From positions 1-11,095 of the forward strand of contig SSTB01000005.1 in NCBI GenBank assembly GCA_009469665.1: 11,095 bases of DNA, in the 5' to 3' direction. Under the pieces are notes generated by a model that did not search any database, was not told where the DNA came from, and was given only the letters and a program-made list of their open reading frames with translations. The DNA comes from Azonexaceae bacterium. GTDB taxonomy: Bacteria; Pseudomonadota; Gammaproteobacteria; Burkholderiales; Rhodocyclaceae. Below, one piece after another: positions 9,001-11,095 of the stretch. Each line of letters opens with the position of its first letter. Position 1 is the stretch's first letter. The position numbers were made by a program, and so were the translations under genes.

Positions 9001-9382
9001 GCAGCCTGTGACCATTGGCACCTTCCGGATTTGGCGGAAACTCGAAGGAAGTCGATATGCCAAGGCGCGCGGCGTGGAGTTTTGCCTCCGGTCGCTTGCC
9101 CTCGTAGGAGTCGGGATCAGGCTCGGGGACGTATTTGAAAGGGACGGCCTTGGCGTCCATCAGCCGGTCGAATACCAGATTCAGGTTCGGGTTGTCCGCA
9201 ATCTGGACGCTGCGACCCTTGGGGTGGCGGTAGTTGAGCAGCCGGTTACGCGACGAGAGATCCAGCAGACGCGTTCGTAGTCTTTCGATGGCCTCGCCGA
9301 CGGTAATTCCACCTGAAAATATTTCTCCGATTATCGCGTCGGCGTCATTAGCCTGGTATTCGCCGGTTTGTTGTTCTTCCAT
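3092..9382 (-). CDS. Giant DUF4011 superfamily 1 helicase with Vsr/MTES_1575-type nuclease and C-terminal Gre-type domain
   Basis: A 2,096-residue multidomain protein, probably a DNA-translocating nuclease in defence. Domains: DUF4011-type region about 30-320 with LLDLSSRNRLLNY at 39-51; poly-glycine linker 301-309; helicase half 1 with DSSQHSAI at 332-339, Walker A GPPGTGKS at 352-359 and motif Ia VLFVSEK; a helical, Ala/Arg/Glu-rich insert about 430-1500; helicase half 2 with DEAS at 1568-1571, GDPKQLPPT at 1592-1600, WHYRS at 1644-1648, QGDERDVIF at 1768-1776 and LFTRSKRR at 1809-1816; PD-(D/E)XK nuclease 1867-1967 with D1894, E1911-C-D1913, YH 1917-1918 and a DRDRIRQE helix; acidic linker 1977-2017; GreA/GreB C-terminal-like domain about 2018-2090 with VGDRV and PLAQALLGMSPGDIG. 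All catalytic motifs look intact and no frameshift is seen. The ATG at 9382 follows CGGGAT. Helicase and nuclease calls are firm from motifs; the defence role is inferred from family and context. Confidence 0.9.
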   Translation of the reverse strand: MEEQQTGEYQANDADAIIGEIFSGGITVGEAIERLRTRLLDLSSRNRLLNYRHPKGRSVQIADNPNLNLVFDRLMDAKAVPFKYVPEPDPDSYEGKRPEAKLHAARLGISTSFEFPPNPEGANGHRLHGIQTLLYPADLERQLRKIASEAKTAIEETGSNMLFLVFGFLEFYDSEDSDRAMIAPLLSLPVSLAKGGLDRETGTYQYSVLHSGEDLAENHTLREKMRRDFMLTLPEYEEEEEPESYFTRIEQSISKKRRWKVRRQITLGMLSFGKLAIWSDLDSKKNPGLLQSELVKSVFSGGEGGGGGGLHAEDYRIDERPEAMQPLIFDADSSQHSAIIDVLSGKNLVVNGPPGTGKSQTITNIIAAALSKGKKVLFVSEKLAALEVVRHRLNHAGLGHFCLELHSHKTQKKKFLEDIQARIEQRFPAPAQFQAKMATLQRQKAELARYAELMGSRIGNSIGLTVNEIFWAAERRRQELGEVSAAVNAIGFKDASGWTHDDIESRRSRLAALAELHDAIGGRFDQSHPWWGFRPNPLAPSDDEAIARIVSSALDGALAANAAAAQAVDFFGFSEQPDAASATKIKASLALAPDVPEGVEPSLLPRMFDPDADPKGQRSSRLLADVANGVEKARRLFNSAAEVLADGERLPGNQMAEVRQLAERRKLSKPLLDADIGDAIQSVSRLERAIDDTLAAVRTSRAPYGPAGKGAFDAFVANCGFANSLGLAPFSADRLAARASSILAACKPLSEALARIGAIATKRGLPFDGTPDAIARLADPDGLPGLSRDADVSFESLAEARRLAAFPLADKSVTELIRLNAMLEEELAACGDSLERCRLSAERMGVTFDSTERSIAELVAIAKVCSTAPADLLEYRRQTFGHARTAELIEEAKNALAAERSGRARFEEVIYLDSLPPVSEIKTSVAALRRKDGFFAFFDGEWRRARKLHVGISREKRKLTSRQRADELAALAAWIDAKDAFVSNIEYRECFGGVFRGLDTDTARMDKLNEWYVSSRFSMAECPGLAERFDLTAVSAERVAELSAKVDAILSDARRLEEAEAAVRGIFGADVAGFREAKSKGWDAALETLRRAAGSISTVIGFFSGKSDLSLSPRDALRLMEARADLTAAAADLESIMRGGNSLREAGGDELGWMADLAGGPWQHVLQEVSSKASMVADTASQALSFAEGECPLSVAETFARSKSEIDDAWAGVAGLPQWNRFNDWASLADVARDDAAAARKVLERISSFARQGRSAREVFQASDEEADARSILDRFASSDDVRRMLGGVFDGAETDLDRLSVTHGWGAKVCAIELPSAVRRRLLSGDAGEALAESRRLYGTIADGCSKARDAVESLSSYGSFSWDEWQGQARGVSGGDLPSEILARLEAVSAVPGSVLPWSKYLSLRQEARQEGLADFVAALESGKIPSECLASAFELSAYQSIGRSVYQSYPELSRFNGSAHDKTRADYRYLDAEIVSLTGKDFASQIDRRTTVPEGQRGTTVGDFTDMQLLRREINKQRRHIPIRQLVRRAGLALQELKPCFMMGPLSVAQYLEQGALRFDLVVMDEASQLRPEEAIGAIARGTQLVVVGDPKQLPPTSFFDRMVDGSDDEEDDEAPAAISGMESILDICQQLFTPVRSLRWHYRSHHESLIAFSNHHFYKNLIVFPSPYAKNPGLGVKYRYVKGGAYKDRQNAPEAQRVVDAVLEHMIRRPDESLGVVTLNQTQRELIEELLDKKLKTFDEGADFMGRWEAEGWPFFVKNLENVQGDERDVIFISTTFGKAPGTDKVRQNFGPISRPDGWRRLNVLFTRSKRRIELFTSMAPEDIVVDARTPLGTKALRDYLDFAKRGVLVSTDEGERDPDSDFEVSVANVISSMGYEVKPQLGVAGFFIDMAVRNPDRPGEFLAGIECDGATYHSGFSVRDRDRIRQEILESLGWKGRIHRIWSTDWFYDPRRAIARLREFLEERRRISASEDPGEWDDEILVDEIDEAVENQVAEEVAEAIAAESDSSEDLFVEVGDRVTYCPLDAPNDRHSVLIVDSASNVKMGIVNEETPLAQALLGMSPGDIGILEIPGQKPRQLHVLKIQRQEELLT

Positions 9383-9766
9383 TATCCCGATCCCGCTTTA
9401 TCCCCAAGTCTTGCATGGTATCTCACCCGGCATAACCACGACAGTGCCGGGGCCACCAATAGATTAGCTGAAGAGATTTGATCACAAGCCAAGCTCGCCA
9501 GATGAGCCATCTAAATTGGGGGCTGATCGAATCGGTAAGCGTGTCGAATCTGGTCGCACAGGAACGGATATTCATTGATGCGAGCGGGGCCTCAAGGGAA
9601 CTCCAACGCATTATTTGCCAGCGGAACTCAGGTGATCTGAGAACCCTGCGGCCAGAGTTCTGACTGATTCTGTCTGGCTGCCAATGCTGGAAGTCCCTGC
9701 CCATTAACTTCTGGCTTAGGCCAATGTGATACGCTCCGCGCCCCGCAAAAAGCAGAGAGAATCATA
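9383..9766. other. Intergenic region between the giant helicase gene and the dksA-like gene
   Basis: This 384-base gap should hold the divergent promoters of the helicase gene (minus) and the dksA-like gene (plus). I see a 7-base hairpin at 9426-9451 and a short CTCAG/CTGAG dyad at 9627-9641, but no convincing -35/-10 pair. A 54-codon plus-strand reading frame from an ATG at 9502 to 9663 has no ribosome binding site and no recognisable motif. A 93-codon minus-strand frame at 9423-9704 is rich in Arg and Trp and also looks spurious. No tRNA, insertion sequence or attachment repeat was recognised. Confidence 0.6.
9426..9451. repeat. Inverted repeat in the leader of the giant helicase gene
   Basis: CCCGGCA (9426-9432) pairs perfectly with TGCCGGG (9445-9451) around a 12-base loop. 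It lies 44-69 bases upstream of the helicase start codon, so it would be in its promoter or mRNA leader. No T-run follows on either strand, so it does not look like a factor-independent terminator; operator or leader hairpin is possible. Confidence 0.35.
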
Positions 9767-10168
9767 ATGGACAAGGCACACTCACCATTCCCCGGCGGCA
9801 AGTACATGAATACCAATCAGTTGGAATGGTTCCGGCTGGAACTCCAGCAGCAACTCGACGAATGTGAGCGGCTCATTGAGGACACGAAGAGTCAGGATGA
9901 CCAGGCATCCCCGGAGGGGGATGAAGCGGATGTGGCAGACTACAAAATTCAGATCGAGCAGCAGGCTTCTGCCATCCATCGATTGCACCTCCAGAAGCGC
10001 GCCATCGAAATGGCCTTGAACCGAATAGACAGCGGCGACTATGGCTACTGCGAGGAAACCGGCGATGAAATTGGCCTGCCACGGCTCAAGGCCAATCCGA
10101 CCGCACGGCTTTCACTGGATGCCCAAGAGCGCATGGAACGGCAAAACCGACTGCAGGGGGCCGGCTAG
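9767..10168 (+). CDS. DksA/TraR-family regulator with degenerate zinc finger
   Basis: DksA-family proteins enter the secondary channel of RNA polymerase through a coiled coil and change promoter output. The 133-residue product has the expected layout: an N-terminal helix (QLEWFRLELQQQL), a coiled-coil hairpin whose tip region holds D52-E-A54, similar to the DxA of the DksA tip, a return helix (IHRLHLQKRAIEMALNRI), and the C-terminal globule DSGDYGYCEETGDEIGLPRL...NPTARLSLDAQERMER. Only one of the four zinc-binding cysteines remains (C95); the partners are replaced by G99 and by LDAQ. This resembles zinc-independent DksA variants known in some proteobacteria. It is longer than plasmid TraR (about 73 residues). 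The ATG at 9767 follows GAGAG seven bases upstream; an ATG at 9806 behind GGCGG is an alternative. It converges on, and stops seven bases before the end of, the next minus-strand gene. Confidence 0.9.
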   Translation: MDKAHSPFPGGKYMNTNQLEWFRLELQQQLDECERLIEDTKSQDDQASPEGDEADVADYKIQIEQQASAIHRLHLQKRAIEMALNRIDSGDYGYCEETGDEIGLPRLKANPTARLSLDAQERMERQNRLQGAG

Positions 10169-10174
10169 CAGTAA

Positions 10175-10480
10175 TCAGGCGTGCACCAGACCTGCGTTGC
10201 CGATATCCTCTCCATTGCTGGCAGTCTCCTTGTCATGACTGCCAGTCTCAGTTTTTGGATACCGCTGGTGCCACCAGCGCAGAGTACGCTCCTTAAGCTT
10301 GACGCACATTGATCGCCGGTCTCGCCTTACCAGTCCGATTACGTGCCCATCCAGCATGATCGGCAGATGATCACTCCCCCAGGATTTCAGGTAGGCCATC
10401 AGGGGATAATGCTCACGGTAGATGTACTCGGCCGAGTAGCGTCGGATGCCGCATCCTGTCATCGCACTTGATGCTTCCAT
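10175..10480 (-). CDS. Small unrecognised protein, second gene of a two-gene operon
   Basis: I do not recognise this 101-residue protein. It is basic and aromatic in the middle (REHYPLMAYLKSWG, then LPIMLDGHVIGLVRRDRRS, then RTLRWWHQRYP) and ends in a polar, probably disordered tail of about 27 residues. No signal peptide or membrane segment is visible, so it is likely cytoplasmic. The ATG at 10480 is 11 bases after the stop of the upstream 80-residue gene; AAGAG is almost against the ATG, so a second ATG at 10462 is a possible start. Its last codons contain the hairpin at 10218-10245, and its end lies six bases from the convergent dksA-like gene. Evidence that it is real rests on length, spacing and composition only. 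Confidence 0.6.
   Translation of the reverse strand: MEASSAMTGCGIRRYSAEYIYREHYPLMAYLKSWGSDHLPIMLDGHVIGLVRRDRRSMCVKLKERTLRWWHQRYPKTETGSHDKETASNGEDIGNAGLVHA
10218..10256 (+). terminator. Candidate terminator hairpin after the dksA-like gene
   Basis: CTGGCAGT (10218-10225) pairs perfectly with ACTGCCAG (10238-10245) around a 12-base loop, and a run of five T follows at 10252-10256 on the plus strand. The orientation fits a terminator about 50 bases after the dksA-like gene. The T-run starts six bases after the stem, which is further than usual, and the hairpin lies inside the coding end of the convergent gene, so the call is weak. Confidence 0.35.
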
Positions 10481-10491
10481 CTCTTGAACAC

Positions 10492-10734
10492 TCAGGAATG
10501 CAGTGCGACCGCCAGCATGCGTTCAGCACGGTTCTTTCGTGCGACCTCGGGTGTCAGTCCGACCAGTGATTCCGGCGGTAGGGGCACATCCCAGTGACTC
10601 TGAAACAGATCGATGGTATCGCCCGTATCGAGGCGGGCACGGTAAATCTTCTCTTGGTAGGCGGGGGCACCGGGCAGCGCCACTAATTCAACGGATTGGA
10701 TCAGCACAACGGTCTCCTGAAGACGAAACTTCAC
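10492..10734 (-). CDS. Small unrecognised protein, first gene of a two-gene operon
   Basis: An 80-residue protein that I do not recognise. It appears beta-rich at the start (RLQETVVLIQSVELVAL), has a YRARLDTGDTIDLFQSHW segment, and ends in a helical, charged part (LTPEVARKNRAERMLAVALHS). There is no signal peptide or membrane helix. The start is a GTG at 10734-10732; a TAG only three codons upstream rules out a longer form. No strong Shine-Dalgarno is visible. The downstream 101-residue gene follows after 11 bases, so the two are probably cotranscribed and diverge from the gene that begins at 10914. Function unknown. Confidence 0.65.
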   Translation of the reverse strand: MKFRLQETVVLIQSVELVALPGAPAYQEKIYRARLDTGDTIDLFQSHWDVPLPPESLVGLTPEVARKNRAERMLAVALHS

Positions 10735-10834
10735 TGACCACTATGCTCGCTCGTCTGACGGAAAGTTCTAAGCACGAAAAGATAGTGGAAAACATGACTC
10801 GTTTTGCTTTTCCCAGGCTATAGATTTGCCATGT

Positions 10835-10845
10835 CTATCCGATAG
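10835..10845. promoter_or_regulatory. Short palindrome in a divergent intergenic region, candidate operator
   Basis: CTATCCGATAG is a perfect 5-base dyad around one central base. It sits in the 179-base gap between the divergent genes at 10734 (minus) and 10914 (plus), just after a TATAGAT that could be a -10 element, though no good -35 was found for it. The half-sites CTATC/GATAG also occur in the dyad upstream of traW. Chance occurrence is plausible. Confidence 0.2.
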
Positions 10846-10913
10846 GAGAATGGCGCTAAGATGGCCATCACAGTGACGAGGCTCCATTTCGATATTTTCT
10901 TGATCCGAACACA

Positions 10914-11095
10914 ATGAACAACGATGACGCTGTAACCGCCCTGATTTCCGATCGAGTGATGCAAAAACGGCTCGCCAAGTATCTTGCTCTGAAATGCTTT
11001 CGGAATTCAGTACTTGAAGATTTGCACAGCGGTATTGTTCCAGCATCGAAGAGTGGCGACTACACGGATGTTGCCGTCCATACACCGTTTGGCGA
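10914..11095 (+). CDS. Conserved-looking hypothetical protein (N-terminal 60 residues; runs off the window)
   Basis: The ATG at 10914 opens a frame that continues past the window end. It is the first start codon in this frame after a TAA at 10857-10859. The visible part reads MNNDDAVTALISDRVMQKRL, then AKYLALKCFRNSVLEDLHSG, then VPASKSGDYTDVAVHTPFG. I recall similar short proteins (QKR-x-A-x-Y, CFRN, LEDLH, SGDY-DV, PFGEIPW-type patterns) annotated as hypothetical near ICE and plasmid genes, with no assigned function. No clear Shine-Dalgarno precedes it. A minus-strand frame over the same bases (10768-11085) is less protein-like and is taken as its shadow. Confidence 0.7.
   Translation, partial: MNNDDAVTALISDRVMQKRLAKYLALKCFRNSVLEDLHSGIVPASKSGDYTDVAVHTPFG

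Noticed and set aside
9624..9660. GAACTC/GAGTTC inverted repeat before the dksA-like gene
   Set aside because: Six-base arms 25 bases apart with no T-run and no known operator; likely chance.
9502..9663. 54-codon plus-strand reading frame (61 codons from a TTG at 9478) before the dksA-like gene
   Set aside because: Its composition is protein-like, but there is no Shine-Dalgarno, no recognisable family and no coupling to a neighbour; too weak to list as a gene.
9423..9704. 93-codon minus-strand reading frame in the gap before the helicase gene
   Set aside because: Arg/Trp-rich composition, no ribosome binding site seen, no motif, and it covers the likely promoter region.
10768..11085. 105-codon minus-strand reading frame at the right edge
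   Set aside because: It is antisense to the more convincing plus-strand gene at 10914 and spans the divergent promoter gap.
1..11095. CRISPR array, tRNA/attachment site, insertion sequence or restriction-methylase partner
   Set aside because: No regularly spaced repeats, no cloverleaf, no transposase or integrase, and no methyltransferase motif were found; the helicase-nuclease has no obvious modification partner in this window.

Overview
The window looks like part of a chromosomal integrative conjugative element (or large conjugative plasmid) from a Gram-negative, GC-rich proteobacterium, probably beta or gamma. The evidence is an F-type (MPF-F) mating-pair gene block, signal peptides of Gram-negative type, and a DksA/TraR-family regulator. 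No rRNA, tRNA, integrase, transposase or CRISPR array was seen, so the genus cannot be named and the choice between ICE and plasmid stays open.

Left part (1-2917, minus strand, read right to left): a compact F-type conjugation operon traW - traU - trbC - traN. The genes overlap or nearly touch. traN starts at a TTG that overlaps the trbC stop, behind a strong Shine-Dalgarno, and runs off the window edge. All four products carry export signals and act in the periplasm or outer membrane during pilus assembly and mating-pair stabilisation.

Middle (3092-9382, minus strand): one 2,096-residue gene fills more than half the window. It encodes an N-terminal DUF4011 region, a superfamily 1 helicase whose two motor halves are split by an insert of about 1,100 residues with an internal repeat, a Vsr/MTES_1575-type PD-(D/E)XK nuclease with its catalytic residues present, an acidic linker, and a C-terminal GreA/GreB-type domain. 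It lies directly upstream of traW, where other transfer genes would be expected, and looks like cargo. The most likely role is defence against foreign DNA; the Gre-type tail suggests contact with RNA polymerase. This is the best candidate here for a poorly described system.

Right part (9383-11095): a 384-base gap, then a plus-strand DksA-like gene that keeps only one of the four zinc-finger cysteines. It converges on two small unrecognised minus-strand genes (80 and 101 residues) that form a probable operon. A divergent plus-strand gene, also of unknown function, begins at 10914 and leaves the window. Candidate dyads and hairpins lie in the gaps, none of them strong.

How the parts fit: the tra genes move the element, the giant helicase-nuclease probably protects the host or the element, and the DksA-like protein probably adjusts transcription. 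The presence of two predicted RNA-polymerase-interacting modules (Gre C-terminal domain and DksA) on either side of one gap is suggestive but unproven.
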